In this document: positions 18,059-28,305 of the stretch, one piece after another
Position numbering within the stretch: the first letter of the stretch is position 1
Layout: every line of letters starts with the position of its first letter
Assembly (NCBI RefSeq): GCF_022662535.1
Contig: NZ_JAKQYM010000005.1
Location: 62,001 to 126,000, forward strand
Direction of reading: 5' to 3'
DNA length: 64,000 bases
From: Polaribacter marinus
Lineage (GTDB): Bacteria > Bacteroidota > Bacteroidia > Flavobacteriales > Flavobacteriaceae
Notes under the pieces: model-generated
The model's input: the letters and a program-made list of their open reading frames with translations, nothing else
Databases searched by the model: none
What the model was told of the DNA's origin: nothing
Made by a program: the position numbers and the translations under genes

Positions 18059-19441
18059 ATGAAACGATTTTATACTATAGCGATATTATTCGCAGCAACT
18101 TTTACATCCTATTCTCAATCTTTAGGATACCAAGATTTAGCTTTACTTTTCTCTCAAAACGATGAAAATGGTTCAGCAAGATTTACATCAATGAGCGGAG
18201 CTTTTGGAGCTTTAGGTGGAGATATATCTGCAATAAATATTAATCCTGCTGGTTTGGCCGTATTTAAAAACAGTTCTTTTTCTGGAACATTTAACTCTAG
18301 AAAATCTGAGATTACTTCTAATTATTATGGAAATTCTTTAGCAACCGAAGATCAATTTTTTAATTTATCTCACGCTGGTGCTGTGTTAATTTTTGATAGC
18401 GCATACAATTCTGATTGGAGTAAATTTGCCATAGGTTTTAACTACAGAATCACTAAAGATTTTTTAGATAGTTTTTTAGCAGAAGGAAATAGTGGAGTTG
18501 CCACTTTTACAGAATTCCCATTAGACAACAACGCTACTCCTATTGATTATAACATTGCGGATGGGCAAAGTTTTAACAACAGATACGGAGGAGAACTTAG
18601 CGAGATAAATATTGCTTTTTCTTCTGTACATCTAAACAAATTATATGTTGGTATTGGTTTTAATGCTTACGACTTAAACTTTAGTCAAAAATCTACATTA
18701 ATAGAGCTTAATAGCGATGGAAACGGCAATGAGCTTGATGCTTATTCTTATCAAGAAAATTACACTACAGGTACGGGATTCTCTTTAAATGCAGGTTTTA
18801 TTTACAAAATACATCCAAATTTTAGATTTGGTTTAGCATATCAAACTCCAACTTGGTTTACAGAAATTGCAGAAGAAAGCAATATTGTAAATAATGATGG
18901 TTATTTTGCAGACACAGAAATTACAGTAAATAATGACAATGCTATTTACAACAATACATCTGGGGGATATTTTCCTTACCAAGAGTTAATTTATAAATTA
19001 AAAACCCCTGGTAAGTTAACTGCTAGTGCTGCATTCATATTTGGTAAAAACGGCCTGTTAAGTTTTGACTATAGCAACAAAAATTATAAAAACATAAAAC
19101 TTTCTGGAGACAATTTTACTACAGAAAATCAATTCTTTCAATCCGAATTAAGAAACACACATAACCTTAATGTTGGTGCAGAATGGCGTTTTGATAGGTT
19201 TAGCATTAGAGGAGGTTATAAATTTGAGCAAAACCCAGATAAACTGGCCATTGCCTCAGACAACTTAGAAGGATATTCTATTGGAGGTGGATACAACTTC
19301 ACTAAATTTAAGTTAGATTTTTCTTACAGCGACAACAACAGAACAAGTGTCTATAATTTTTACCCAGGATTTAATGTAAATGCGGCAGATTTAAACATAG
19401 ATAACAGAGTGTTTACCGCCACAGTTACTTTAAACTTATAA
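18059..19441 (+). CDS. OmpP1/FadL-family outer-membrane porin
   Basis: The 460-residue protein has a signal peptide (about 1-19, ending SYSQ) and an N-terminal MSGAFGALGGDISAININPAGLAVF stretch, the NPA-type hatch motif of the FadL/TodX/OmpP1 family. The rest alternates as expected for a 14-strand barrel and ends in a Phe/Leu-rich last strand (TATVTLNL). FadL proteins admit hydrophobic molecules; the actual substrate is unknown. A terminator follows at 19462-19500. Confidence 0.85.
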   Translation: MKRFYTIAILFAATFTSYSQSLGYQDLALLFSQNDENGSARFTSMSGAFGALGGDISAININPAGLAVFKNSSFSGTFNSRKSEITSNYYGNSLATEDQFFNLSHAGAVLIFDSAYNSDWSKFAIGFNYRITKDFLDSFLAEGNSGVATFTEFPLDNNATPIDYNIADGQSFNNRYGGELSEINIAFSSVHLNKLYVGIGFNAYDLNFSQKSTLIELNSDGNGNELDAYSYQENYTTGTGFSLNAGFIYKIHPNFRFGLAYQTPTWFTEIAEESNIVNNDGYFADTEITVNNDNAIYNNTSGGYFPYQELIYKLKTPGKLTASAAFIFGKNGLLSFDYSNKNYKNIKLSGDNFTTENQFFQSELRNTHNLNVGAEWRFDRFSIRGGYKFEQNPDKLAIASDNLEGYSIGGGYNFTKFKLDFSYSDNNRTSVYNFYPGFNVNAADLNIDNRVFTATVTLNL

Positions 19442-19461
19442 AGAAAAAGTAGCATAATCAT

Positions 19462-19500
19462 AAGACCTTGAATGTTTAAAACATACAAGGTCTTTTTTAT
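19462..19500 (+). terminator. Terminator after the FadL-type porin gene
   Basis: AAGACCTTG (19462-19470) pairs with CAAGGTCTT (19486-19494), with an inner TGTTT/AAACA pairing and a T-run after it. Confidence 0.8.
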
Positions 19501-19545
19501 TTTAATTCATTTTTTTTGCCGTAATTTTGCAATTCATTTTAGATT

Positions 19546-20451
19546 ATGAAAAACACAAAAATCACAATACAAGAAACCACGAACAATACCATTATAAAAT
19601 TTAATAGCAATCAAATTTTAATTAATGGAGGTAGTTACGAGTTTACCAATATAGATGAAGCTAAAAATTCTCCTTTAGCACAACAATTATTCTATTTACC
19701 TTTTGTAAAAAAAGTATTTATAACTGCCAATTTCATAGCAATCCAACGTTTTGATATTGTAGAGTGGATAGATGTTCAGTATGAAGTTGCAGAACAAATA
19801 GAAGCTTATTTAAATGATGGAAACACCGTTGTAGAAGAAGAAAACTCATCTACAAAAAAAGAAGCTATTGAAGTTTATGCAGAAGTTACTCCAAACCCTT
19901 CAGTAATGAAATTTGGGACCAACAAAGCATTAACACAAACAGATGTTGAGTTAAAAAACATTGATGAAGCTAGTAAATCATCACCTTTAGCCCAAGCTAT
20001 TTTTAACTTTCCTTTTGTAAAAGAAGTTTTTATTTCTGATAATTATATTTCTATTACAAAATACGACATGGTAGAATGGAATGATGTTTACGGAGAAGTT
20101 AGAACATTTATCAGAGAATATTTAGCTGCCGGAAAAACCATCATTAAAGAACTTCCAACACAAACCGTTTCAGAAACTAAAAAAGTTGTAGAACCTGAAA
20201 TTAAATTAGAAGGAATTTCGGCTCAAATCGTAGATATTTTAGATGAATATATTAAGCCAGCTGTAGCTTCTGATGGAGGAAATATTGCCTTTAAAGCTTA
20301 CGATGAAAAACACAAAGTTGTAAGTGTAGTTTTACAAGGAGCATGTAGTGGTTGCCCATCATCTACTGCCACCTTAAAAAACGGAATAGAAAACTTGTTA
20401 AAAGAAATGTTACCAAATCAAATTAATGAAGTGGTAGCAATTAACGGATAA
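19546..20451 (+). CDS. NifU-family Fe-S scaffold with duplicated Nfu N-terminal domain
   Basis: The 301-residue protein contains two tandem Nfu N-terminal domains (about 5-90 and 106-195). They are recognisable from the repeated pattern SPLAQ..F..PFVK.VFI..N.I...+.D.VEW.DV. A C-terminal NifU domain (about 220-298) carries the cluster-binding CSGC (Cys267 and Cys270). It would bind and hand on [4Fe-4S] clusters in the cytoplasm. The duplicated front domain looks like an internal duplication. It is followed after 10 bases by ubiE. Confidence 0.93.
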   Translation: MKNTKITIQETTNNTIIKFNSNQILINGGSYEFTNIDEAKNSPLAQQLFYLPFVKKVFITANFIAIQRFDIVEWIDVQYEVAEQIEAYLNDGNTVVEEENSSTKKEAIEVYAEVTPNPSVMKFGTNKALTQTDVELKNIDEASKSSPLAQAIFNFPFVKEVFISDNYISITKYDMVEWNDVYGEVRTFIREYLAAGKTIIKELPTQTVSETKKVVEPEIKLEGISAQIVDILDEYIKPAVASDGGNIAFKAYDEKHKVVSVVLQGACSGCPSSTATLKNGIENLLKEMLPNQINEVVAING

Positions 20452-20461
20452 TAACTTATTT

Positions 20462-21190
20462 ATGTCAAAAATCATTAAACCTTATAAAGATTCAGAATTA
20501 GGAAAAAAAGAACAAGTAGCACAAATGTTCGATAATATTTCTGGAAATTACGATGGATTAAACAGAGTTATTTCTTTAGGTATTGATGTAAAATGGCGTA
20601 AAAAAGTAGTAGAAATTGTTGGCAAGAACAATCCAAAACAAATTTTAGACATTGCAACTGGAACAGGAGACTTAGCTTTAATGATGAGTTCTCTGAATCC
20701 TGACAAAATTATAGGATTAGATATTTCTGCAGGAATGTTAGACGTTGGTAAACAAAAAATAGCCAAAGCAAATCTTTCTGATAAAATAGAAATGATGGTG
20801 GGAGATTCTGAAGAAATGCCTTTTGCAGATAACACATTTGATGCCATAACTGTTTCTTTTGGAGTTAGAAACTTTGCAAATCTAGAAAAAGGAATCACAG
20901 AAATTGCTAGAGTTTTAAAACCAACAGGAGTTTTAGTTATTTTAGAAACTTCTAATCCAACTAAATTTCCTTTTAAACAAGGATACAAATTATACACCAA
21001 TTTATTTCTACCGATTGTTGGTAAACTTTTTTCTAAAGATAAAGTTGCGTACTCTTATTTATCAGAATCTGCAAATTCTTTTCCTTTTGGAAAAGCATTC
21101 AACAATATTTTACAAAAAAATGGGTTTACACATACAAAACATAACCCTGTAACTTTTGGAGTTGCAACAATTTATACTGCGCGTAAATAA
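20462..21190 (+). CDS. ubiE: Demethylmenaquinone methyltransferase
   Basis: This 242-residue SAM-dependent methyltransferase makes menaquinone, the respiratory quinone of Bacteroidota, from demethylmenaquinone. The N-terminal [20 protein letters not shown] is the UbiE/MenG signature. The SAM site [13 protein letters not shown] (about 60-72) and the late LETSNP and [10 protein letters not shown] stretches complete it. The stop codon overlaps the porT start by one base, so ubiE and porT are coupled. Association with porT is common in flavobacteria and need not be functional. Confidence 0.96.
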   Translation: MSKIIKPYKDSELGKKEQVAQMFDNISGNYDGLNRVISLGIDVKWRKKVVEIVGKNNPKQILDIATGTGDLALMMSSLNPDKIIGLDISAGMLDVGKQKIAKANLSDKIEMMVGDSEEMPFADNTFDAITVSFGVRNFANLEKGITEIARVLKPTGVLVILETSNPTKFPFKQGYKLYTNLFLPIVGKLFSKDKVAYSYLSESANSFPFGKAFNNILQKNGFTHTKHNPVTFGVATIYTARK

Positions 21191-21900
21191 TGATGATTAA
21201 AAGACTTCTAATTTTCGGTTTTTTCCTATTTACTTCTGTTGCATTTTTTGCACAAAGAGAAAGAGTAGAATACTTACCAACTTTCGATAAGAGAAAACTT
21301 CATTATGGTTTTTATTTAGGAATGAATAAAAACGATTTTAAATTAAATTTAAGAGAGAGTAATATTGCCAATGCAAGCATTACTGTAGAACCAACCATAG
21401 GATTTAACGTAGGTTTAATTGCCGATTTACGATTACATAAAAACTTAAATCTACGTATAGAACCAGGTTTGGTTAGTAACTCTAAAAAAATCATATTTAA
21501 CCACCTTAGAACAAGTTCTGTTCCACAAGATAGTATTAGAGAAATTGGATCTACCTATTTACATATTCCATTACTTTTAAAATTTAGTACAGATAGATAT
21601 AAAAATATTCGTCCGTATTTATTAGCAGGAATTTCTTATGATTATAATTTTTCTAGTAATGAAGCAAATCAAGATGATAATTCTTCTGGACAATTTAGAA
21701 TGAAAACACACAACTTTATGTACGAAGTTGGTGTAGGAATTGATATTTACTTATACTTCTTTAAATTTTCGCCTTCTATTCGTGGCGTTTTTGCCATGAA
21801 TAATGAAATTAAATATGATGACGATCCAAATAGTAAATGGACTGCTCCTGTATATTATATGGGAACTCGTGGAGTTTTCTTAAACTTTTCTTTTGAATAG
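21190..21900 (+). CDS. porT: Type IX secretion/gliding outer-membrane protein PorT
   Basis: The 236-residue protein has a signal peptide (about 1-21, ending AFFAQ) and an eight-strand outer-membrane barrel in the style of PorT, a component needed for type IX secretion. Supporting features are KLHYGFYLGMNKNDF after the signal, STYLHIPLLLKFS in the middle, and the C-terminal Phe-rich strand (GVFLNFSFE). The ubiE-porT gene order is typical of Flavobacteriaceae. Together with gldB and gldC and the sorting-domain protein at 49038, it shows that the organism has a type IX system. Confidence 0.88.
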   Translation: MMIKRLLIFGFFLFTSVAFFAQRERVEYLPTFDKRKLHYGFYLGMNKNDFKLNLRESNIANASITVEPTIGFNVGLIADLRLHKNLNLRIEPGLVSNSKKIIFNHLRTSSVPQDSIREIGSTYLHIPLLLKFSTDRYKNIRPYLLAGISYDYNFSSNEANQDDNSSGQFRMKTHNFMYEVGVGIDIYLYFFKFSPSIRGVFAMNNEIKYDDDPNSKWTAPVYYMGTRGVFLNFSFE

Positions 21901-21924
21901 AAATTAAATAAAAAGACTTACTGT

Positions 21925-22659
21925 TTACAAACAATTTCTTTTAAACTCACTCAATAAAATAGCTGTTGCGGTCGCAACATTTAAACTTTCGGTTTCTTGA
22001 GTTTCACCAAACCTTGGAATAGCAATTTTATTACTAACAGAATCTTTTATTTTATCAGAGACCCCATTTGCTTCATTTCCCATAATTAAAACAGCTTCTT
22101 TTGGCAACGGATTACTGTACACATTTACACCATCCATGTCTGCAATAAAAGTGGGTAAATTAATTTCTGTTAAATATTTATTTAAATCAACATAATGAAT
22201 AGAAATTCTTGTTAAAGATCCCATGCTTGCTTGCACTACTTTTTGGTTATAACAATCTACAGTTTTGGTAGAACAAATTAATTCTGAAACTCCAAACCAA
22301 TCGCACAAACGAATGATAGTTCCTAAGTTTCCTGGGTCATTAATATCATCTAAAGCAACAATTAGTCCTTTATTATGAAGAGGTTTATCTTCAGGCATCT
22401 GAAACAACCCTAAAACTTTATTAGGTGTTTTAAGATTACTTATTTTTTTTAAATCCGTTTCAGAAATAGTTATAATGTAATCCTTAGAGACATCACTTAA
22501 AAAATCTTCTGTACAAAAAAGAGTTACTACCTTAAATGAAGAGCTTAAAAGTTCATTTACAACCTTTACCCCTTCTGCAACAAATAATTTATGCTTTTGC
22601 CTATACTTTTTTTGCGATAAACTTGTTATTAACTTTAGTTGATTTTTTGAAATACTCAT
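21925..22659 (-). CDS. RNA 2'-O-methyltransferase, SpoU/TrmH family
   Basis: The 244-residue SPOUT-fold enzyme has an N-terminal substrate-binding domain (about 1-85). Its knotted catalytic domain carries DDINDPGNLGTIIRLCDWFG (motif 1), IMGNEANGVS (motif 2) and IPRFGETQETESLNVATA (motif 3). It methylates ribose 2'-OH of rRNA or tRNA; which RNA cannot be told from sequence. It is transcribed opposite to porT and diverges from tamL with almost no spacer, as is common in this lineage. Confidence 0.93.
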   Translation of the reverse strand: MSISKNQLKLITSLSQKKYRQKHKLFVAEGVKVVNELLSSSFKVVTLFCTEDFLSDVSKDYIITISETDLKKISNLKTPNKVLGLFQMPEDKPLHNKGLIVALDDINDPGNLGTIIRLCDWFGVSELICSTKTVDCYNQKVVQASMGSLTRISIHYVDLNKYLTEINLPTFIADMDGVNVYSNPLPKEAVLIMGNEANGVSDKIKDSVSNKIAIPRFGETQETESLNVATATAILLSEFKRNCL

Positions 22660-22728
22660 TAATTAAATCTTATTGAAAATAAACCGTTGAAAAATACTAT
22701 TTTTGATTTTGATAGCACTGCTAAAGTA

Positions 22729-25209
22729 ATGAAAAAACTTTCTTTTTATTTTTTATTAACTTTCTTTTTAGTTTCATGTAATTCTACAAAACATGTTGCA
22801 GAAGATGAGTACATGCTTACGCAAAATTATATTTACGTAGATAGCGTTAAAAATAAAAGTAGCGAATTGCAAAAATACGTTTTACAAAAACCAAATCCAC
22901 GTTTTTTAGGTTTGCCTTTTGGTTTATATTTTCACAATATTGGAAACCATGAAAAACCAAAAACTCCAATTGAATGGGGTAAAAAAAATCCGCGTTCGTA
23001 TAATTTTATTAAAACTATTTTTTCTGAAAAACAAAGTATTGCTTATGCAAAATCTTTTATCAACTTAAACAAATGGTTCTTAAAATATGATGCCCCAGAA
23101 ATTATTAGCAAGAAAAAAGTAAAAAGAACTTCCGATAATTTATGGGCATATTATAAAACGCAAGGGTATTTTAAATCTAAAGTAGATACAATTGTAAAGC
23201 TGCATAAAGATAAAAAGGCTACTGTCGAATATCACATTACAAAAGGAAAGCCTACCGTTTTAGACACTATAAGTATTAAAATAGAGTCTCCTGTTTTAGA
23301 TTCTATTTATAAAAATTCTGGGCGTACATCCTTATTAAAAACAGGAAACCAATACAAAGATCAAACTTTTAGATACGAAGCAAAAAAAGTAGTTAAACTT
23401 TTTAGAAATAACGGAATTTATAATTTCATGGAATCTGCTTTAGGCTTTTATGTAGATTCTACACGAAAAGATAATAAAACCAATGTAAACTTTATTATCT
23501 CTGGAAATAGGTTGACAGAACAAAACGGAAATTATATTGAGAAACCCTATAAGGTTCATAAAATAAAGGAAGTAAATGTTATAACAGATTATTCATTTAC
23601 CAAAAAAGACAAAACTCATAAAGATTCTATTTCTTACAATGGAATAAACTTTTTGGCACACAATAAGATTAAATATAATCCAAAATATTTATCACAATCT
23701 ATTTTCTTAAAACCCGGAGAAATATATAAAGACACCCTAAGAAATTTAACCAGAACACATTTAAAATCTTTAAAAAACTTTAAATCTACAAACATTAAAT
23801 TTTCAACAATTCCCGGTTCTGACAATGAATTAAAAATGGATGTTTTTTTAGCTCCAATAGAAAAATACACACTTGGTTTTGAAACCGAGTTAACGCATTC
23901 TAATATTAGAAATATAGGAACTTCCGCTAAATTTTCAATTATTAACAGGAATGCACTTAGAGGAGCAGAATTATTAAAATTATCATTCTTAGGATCATAC
24001 TTTAACTCTAATAATGGTCCTGGATGGGAAATTGGTGCAGATGCTTCTCTCGAAGTCCCAAGATTTGTTGTTCCTTTTGGTTGGAGTAAATTTGTACCAA
24101 AAGAAATGTCTCCTAGAACATTATTTTCTATTGGTAGTAGTTTTCAAAAAAACATTGGTTTAGACAGACAAACATTTACCATTCTAGCAGATTACAAATG
24201 GCAATTCAACTCCAAAAAAACCATTCAATTAGAGGTGTTTAATACCCAATATATTCAAAACTTAAATATCGATAGATTCTTTAATATTTATAGCTCAGAA
24301 TACAACAATTTAAATACCGTAGCACAAGTATTTTATAATGACGCTACAAGAAAACTAAATCTTCCAGATGAAGCCATAAGTTTTATGAATATGGTTTCTA
24401 CAAACACCAATTTTAAAAATACAAATCCGGTAGAATACAATTCAAACCTAAATATCTTAAACAGATACAATATTGTAACTTCAGATTTCTTAATTCCTAC
24501 AATAGCTTACTCTTTTACCTATAACAGTCAATCAGATTTTAAAGACAATAATTTTTCTTTCTTTAAAATTAGAATAGCAAATTCTGGTAACATCTTAGGA
24601 CTATTATCTAAAAAAACAAACGCCAACAACAAAAAAACGTTTTTAAACATTCCCTTAGCACAATATTTTAAAACAGATATTGAATACAAACAATTTTGGG
24701 ATATTGGCACTAAAAATTCTGTTTTTGGTTTTAGAACTTTTCTAGGAACAATCATTACCTATGATAACTCTGCAATTCCTTTTACTAAAAGTTATTTTGC
24801 AGGTGGTTCTAATGACATTAGAGCGTGGCAAACATACGAATTAGGACCTGGAAGCAGAAACACAGGCTTAGAATACAACATTGGAAGTTTAAAATTCTTA
24901 ACAAGTGCAGAATATAGATTTGATGTATTTAGCAAATTAAAAGGAGCACTTTTTATTGATGCTGGTAATATTTGGGATATTACTGGCTCTAGTTTTGTTG
25001 ATGAAGATTCTACCTTTGATGGGTTTAATTCATTAAGTGATATTGCAATTGGCTCTGGATTTGGAGCAAGATTAGATTTTAACTTCTTAATTCTTCGTTT
25101 AGATATTGGTTTTAAAACCTACGAACCATATTTAAATGATAAAAAATGGTTTAAAAATTACAACTTTGCCAATGCTACTTACAATATAGGAATTAATTAC
25201 CCCTTTTAA
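22729..25209 (+). CDS. tamL: BamA/TamA-family outer-membrane lipoprotein TamL
   Basis: This is an 826-residue Omp85-superfamily protein. The ATG at 22729 gives a clean lipoprotein signal (MKKLSFYFLLTFFLVSC, Cys17). The open frame also extends to a TTG at 22687 that would bury it. POTRA-like repeats occupy the N-terminal half (for example the stretch with KGKPTVLDTISIKI). The C-terminal barrel ends in a FAGGSNDIRAWQ motif and a terminal Phe (NIGINYPF). A lipid-anchored BamA relative of this kind is the Bacteroidota TamL, which works with TamB in outer-membrane assembly. No tamB is adjacent. Confidence 0.9.
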   Translation: MKKLSFYFLLTFFLVSCNSTKHVAEDEYMLTQNYIYVDSVKNKSSELQKYVLQKPNPRFLGLPFGLYFHNIGNHEKPKTPIEWGKKNPRSYNFIKTIFSEKQSIAYAKSFINLNKWFLKYDAPEIISKKKVKRTSDNLWAYYKTQGYFKSKVDTIVKLHKDKKATVEYHITKGKPTVLDTISIKIESPVLDSIYKNSGRTSLLKTGNQYKDQTFRYEAKKVVKLFRNNGIYNFMESALGFYVDSTRKDNKTNVNFIISGNRLTEQNGNYIEKPYKVHKIKEVNVITDYSFTKKDKTHKDSISYNGINFLAHNKIKYNPKYLSQSIFLKPGEIYKDTLRNLTRTHLKSLKNFKSTNIKFSTIPGSDNELKMDVFLAPIEKYTLGFETELTHSNIRNIGTSAKFSIINRNALRGAELLKLSFLGSYFNSNNGPGWEIGADASLEVPRFVVPFGWSKFVPKEMSPRTLFSIGSSFQKNIGLDRQTFTILADYKWQFNSKKTIQLEVFNTQYIQNLNIDRFFNIYSSEYNNLNTVAQVFYNDATRKLNLPDEAISFMNMVSTNTNFKNTNPVEYNSNLNILNRYNIVTSDFLIPTIAYSFTYNSQSDFKDNNFSFFKIRIANSGNILGLLSKKTNANNKKTFLNIPLAQYFKTDIEYKQFWDIGTKNSVFGFRTFLGTIITYDNSAIPFTKSYFAGGSNDIRAWQTYELGPGSRNTGLEYNIGSLKFLTSAEYRFDVFSKLKGALFIDAGNIWDITGSSFVDEDSTFDGFNSLSDIAIGSGFGARLDFNFLILRLDIGFKTYEPYLNDKKWFKNYNFANATYNIGINYPF

Positions 25210-25328
25210 AAAAAGTACATTTTACTAAATCGTATTAGTAAACTATTCCCTTTTTTCTTCATATAAAACAAAAAATATGTAGTTTTGTTTTTATAATATT
25301 ATTTACACAACTAAAATTTACCTATATA

Positions 25329-26387
25329 ATGATAAAACCAGGTGTTGCCACAGGAAAAGAAGTTCAAGAAATTTTTAACCTTGCCAAAGAAAAAGGATTT
25401 GCATTGCCAGCAGTTAATGTTGTTGGTTCTAATACTATTAACGGAGTTTTAGAAACTGCCAAAGAATTAAATGCTCCTGTAATCATTCAATTTTCTAACG
25501 GAGGAGCACAGTTTAACGCTGGAAAAGGTTTATCAAACGAAAATCAGAAATCGGCTATCGCTGGTGCAGTAGCAGGCGCAAAACACATTCATGAACTAGC
25601 AGTTGCTTATGGTGTTCCTGTAATTTTACATACAGACCATTGTGCAAAAAAATTATTACCTTGGATTGACGGTTTATTAGATGCTTCAGAAAAGCATTTT
25701 GAAGAGACAGGAAAACCTCTTTACAGTTCTCATATGATTGATTTATCTGAAGAACCAATTGAAGAAAACATCGAAATATGCAAAACCTATTTAGCAAGAA
25801 TGAGCAAAATGGGTATGACTTTAGAAATCGAGTTAGGAATAACTGGAGGTGAAGAAGATGGAGTTGATAACTCTGATGTAGATGACTCTAAACTATACAC
25901 ACAACCCGAAGAAGTTGCATACGCTTATGAAGAATTGATGAAAGTTTCTCCTCAATTTACAATTGCTGCTGCTTTTGGTAATGTTCATGGTGTTTACAAG
26001 CCAGGAAATGTAAAATTAACTCCAAAAATCTTAAAAAACTCTCAAGAATTCATCACAAAAAAATACGGTGTAGAAGAAAATCATATCGATTTTGTTTTTC
26101 ATGGAGGATCTGGTTCTACTTTAGAAGAAATTAGAGAAGCAATTGGCTACGGTGTTATTAAAATGAATATTGATACTGATTTACAATTTGCCTTTACAGA
26201 AGGAATTAGAGATTACATGCAAGGAAAAGCAGATTACCTTGCAACTCAAATTGGAAATCCAGATGGAGCAGAACAACCAAATAAAAAATATTACGACCCA
26301 AGAAAATGGTTGCGTTTAGGAGAAGAAACTTTTAAAGCACGTTTAAAACAAGCCTTTTCAGATTTAAACAATATAGATACTTTATAA
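25329..26387 (+). CDS. fbaA: Class II fructose-bisphosphate aldolase
   Basis: The 352-residue zinc aldolase interconverts fructose 1,6-bisphosphate with dihydroxyacetone phosphate and glyceraldehyde 3-phosphate. Metal and catalytic motifs are present: HTDHCAKK, NVHGVYKPGNVKL and FHGGSGST. The closing QPNKKYYDPRKWLRLGE region matches class IIA aldolases. With fbp at 47232 it forms the reversible part of glycolysis and gluconeogenesis. A TAGTTTTG -7 element is at 25280-25287. A terminator follows. Confidence 0.97.
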   Translation: MIKPGVATGKEVQEIFNLAKEKGFALPAVNVVGSNTINGVLETAKELNAPVIIQFSNGGAQFNAGKGLSNENQKSAIAGAVAGAKHIHELAVAYGVPVILHTDHCAKKLLPWIDGLLDASEKHFEETGKPLYSSHMIDLSEEPIEENIEICKTYLARMSKMGMTLEIELGITGGEEDGVDNSDVDDSKLYTQPEEVAYAYEELMKVSPQFTIAAAFGNVHGVYKPGNVKLTPKILKNSQEFITKKYGVEENHIDFVFHGGSGSTLEEIREAIGYGVIKMNIDTDLQFAFTEGIRDYMQGKADYLATQIGNPDGAEQPNKKYYDPRKWLRLGEETFKARLKQAFSDLNNIDTL

Positions 26388-26408
26388 AAAGTAAAAATAT
26401 ATTTCAAG

Positions 26409-26440
26409 AAGCATTTTGATACTTATATCAAGATGCTTTT
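26409..26440 (+). terminator. fbaA terminator
   Basis: Thirteen-pair stem AAGCATTTTGATA (26409-26421) and TATCAAGATGCTT (26426-26438), one G-U pair, followed by T residues. Confidence 0.85.
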
Positions 26441-26579
26441 TTTATGAACTAAACTTTTCTAAAAAAGTTTCAATCAAAGAAAATTTATAGTTCATAAAAA
26501 ACTTTTACATTTGTAAGCTGCTATTATCTAGAAAAAGTATCTTTTAAAAACAAACAATAATAAAAAAAGTAAACTAACT

Positions 26580-27437
26580 ATGGCTTGGTTTAAACGTACA
26601 GATAAAGGAATACAAACCGCTACAGAAGACAAAAAAGACACTCCAAAAGGTCTTTGGTATAAAACTCCTAGCGGAAAAGTTATTGATACTGAAGAATTAA
26701 AAAAGAACTTATATGTAAGTCCAGAAGACGGCTATCATGTAAGAATTGGAAGTAAAGAATATTTTGAATTGTTTTTTGACGACAATAAATTTGAAGAATT
26801 AAACGAAAAGTTAACTTCTAAAGATCCTTTAAAATTTGAAGACACAAAAAAATACCCAGACAGATTAAAAGCTGCTCAGGAAAAAACAAAATTAAAAGAT
26901 GCTGTAAGAACAGCTGTTGGAAAATCTTTAGGAAAAGATTTAGTAATTGCTGCCATGGACTTTGCTTTTATTGGTGGTTCTATGGGATCTGTTGTTGGAG
27001 AAAAAATTGCAAGAGCAATTAATTATTCGATAGAAAATAAAATTCCATTCCTAATGATTTCTAAATCAGGTGGCGCAAGAATGATGGAAGCATCACTTTC
27101 TTTAATGCAGCTAGTAAAGACATCTGCAAAATTAGCACAATTAGCTGAAGCAAAAATTCCTTATATTTCTTTATGTACAGACCCAACAACCGGAGGTACA
27201 ACTGCTTCTTATGCAATGTTAGGTGATATTAATATTGCAGAACCTAATGCTTTAATTGCATTTGCTGGACCAAGAGTTGTAAAAGATACTACTGGAAAAG
27301 ACTTACCAGAAGGATTTCAAAAATCAGAATTTGTTTTAGAACATGGTTTTTTAGATGCCATTTACGAACGTAAAGATTTAAAAAAGCAAGTAAATTTATA
27401 TATCGATTTAATTCAAAATATACCTGTAAGAAAATAA
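26580..27437 (+). CDS. accD: Acetyl-CoA carboxylase carboxyltransferase subunit beta
   Basis: The 285-residue subunit transfers the carboxyl group from biotin to acetyl-CoA in the first step of fatty-acid synthesis. The crotonase-fold core is typical ([20 protein letters not shown] and [18 protein letters not shown]). The N-terminal zinc ribbon is degenerate: the CPSC and CPKC positions read TPSG (29-32) and SPED (47-50), so all four zinc ligands are gone while the flanking sequence WYKTPSG...GYHVRIG is retained. A TACATTTG -7 element is at 26506-26513. A terminator follows, then the accessory insert. Confidence 0.96.
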   Translation: MAWFKRTDKGIQTATEDKKDTPKGLWYKTPSGKVIDTEELKKNLYVSPEDGYHVRIGSKEYFELFFDDNKFEELNEKLTSKDPLKFEDTKKYPDRLKAAQEKTKLKDAVRTAVGKSLGKDLVIAAMDFAFIGGSMGSVVGEKIARAINYSIENKIPFLMISKSGGARMMEASLSLMQLVKTSAKLAQLAEAKIPYISLCTDPTTGGTTASYAMLGDINIAEPNALIAFAGPRVVKDTTGKDLPEGFQKSEFVLEHGFLDAIYERKDLKKQVNLYIDLIQNIPVRK

Positions 27438-27444
27438 ATAAAAA

Positions 27445-27468
27445 AGCCAGCAAATGCTGGCTTTTTTA
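27445..27468. terminator. Bidirectional terminator of accD and the fulvocin-like operon
   Basis: AGCCAGCA (27445-27452) pairs with TGCTGGCT (27455-27462), with an A-run before and a T-run after, so it can end accD and the convergent minus-strand operon. Confidence 0.85.
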
Positions 27469-27477
27469 TTTATTAAA

Positions 27478-28299
27478 CTATTCATTTAAAAGTTTTTCAA
27501 TTTCATTTTCCATCTCATATAAAATTACATTCTTTTCATTTAAATTTAAATAACCATTAAATCTAACTTTTCCATTTTTTAATATTACCATATGTGGATA
27601 TCTATTAAATTCTAGTTGTTTAGGAATAGTATCTGAATCTGAATATAAAATTGGAAATTCGTATTTATATTTTTCAATCATTTTTTTCGCATAACCAAAA
27701 GTATCCCTCTTTACAGGTATATTTACAGCATACAAAAATACATTAGAATTGTTTTTATATTTTAAATATAATTTTTCAAAGTCTGGAAATTTTTGAAAAC
27801 ATGCTCCACAATTAGTTGTCCAATAATCTAATACAATCACTTTATTTTTTATGGTGTCAATTCTAAATTTATCATTTGAGTTTGAAAATAACATTTCTGG
27901 AGAATCCTCTATTTTACGAGCATTAAAATTTTCCAAAAGAAACCAAGAATTAACAAATCCATAAATTCCAATTAAAACTAATGTAATTGCATAAAGTATT
28001 TTCAAAAATATAGATTTACTTTTTAAGTAATAACCTAATAAAAAAGTAAGAGGAGTGAAAATAATATAGATAATTACACTAGTTATTTTTGAGTCTTCTA
28101 AAAACAACTGAATAAACCAAATTAATAACAGTGGCATAAAAGAAGCTATGGTGTTTTTGTAAGACATAAACATACTACTAGCTATAAAAGCAGATAACAT
28201 GAATACTGGAAAAATAATTTTTTGTGACTTCAAAAAGAATACACACATCAAGTATATCAAAACAACTAAACCTCCTCTAATTAATATCTTTTTTATCAT
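27478..28299 (-). CDS. Membrane-anchored thioredoxin-fold protein (TlpA-like)
   Basis: The 273-residue protein has an N-terminal membrane domain with about five helices (roughly 8-24, 29-45, 51-67, 73-92, 99-118). A thioredoxin-like domain (about 135-270) carries the redox site NCGAC (Cys164 and Cys167) and the cis-Pro at YPH (Pro235). The membrane part has only one cysteine (Cys19), so it is not a VKOR- or DsbB-like electron carrier itself. It starts six bases after the fulvocin-like gene and is clearly its operon partner, which suggests a role in forming or isomerising disulfides of that peptide. The partnership is inferred from position. Confidence 0.82.
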   Translation of the reverse strand: MIKKILIRGGLVVLIYLMCVFFLKSQKIIFPVFMLSAFIASSMFMSYKNTIASFMPLLLIWFIQLFLEDSKITSVIIYIIFTPLTFLLGYYLKSKSIFLKILYAITLVLIGIYGFVNSWFLLENFNARKIEDSPEMLFSNSNDKFRIDTIKNKVIVLDYWTTNCGACFQKFPDFEKLYLKYKNNSNVFLYAVNIPVKRDTFGYAKKMIEKYKYEFPILYSDSDTIPKQLEFNRYPHMVILKNGKVRFNGYLNLNEKNVILYEMENEIEKLLNE

Positions 28300-28305
28300 T
28301 AATAT

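Noticed and set aside
22687-22728. TTG start extending TamL by 14 residues
   Set aside because: It would bury the lipoprotein signal; ATG 22729 fits.
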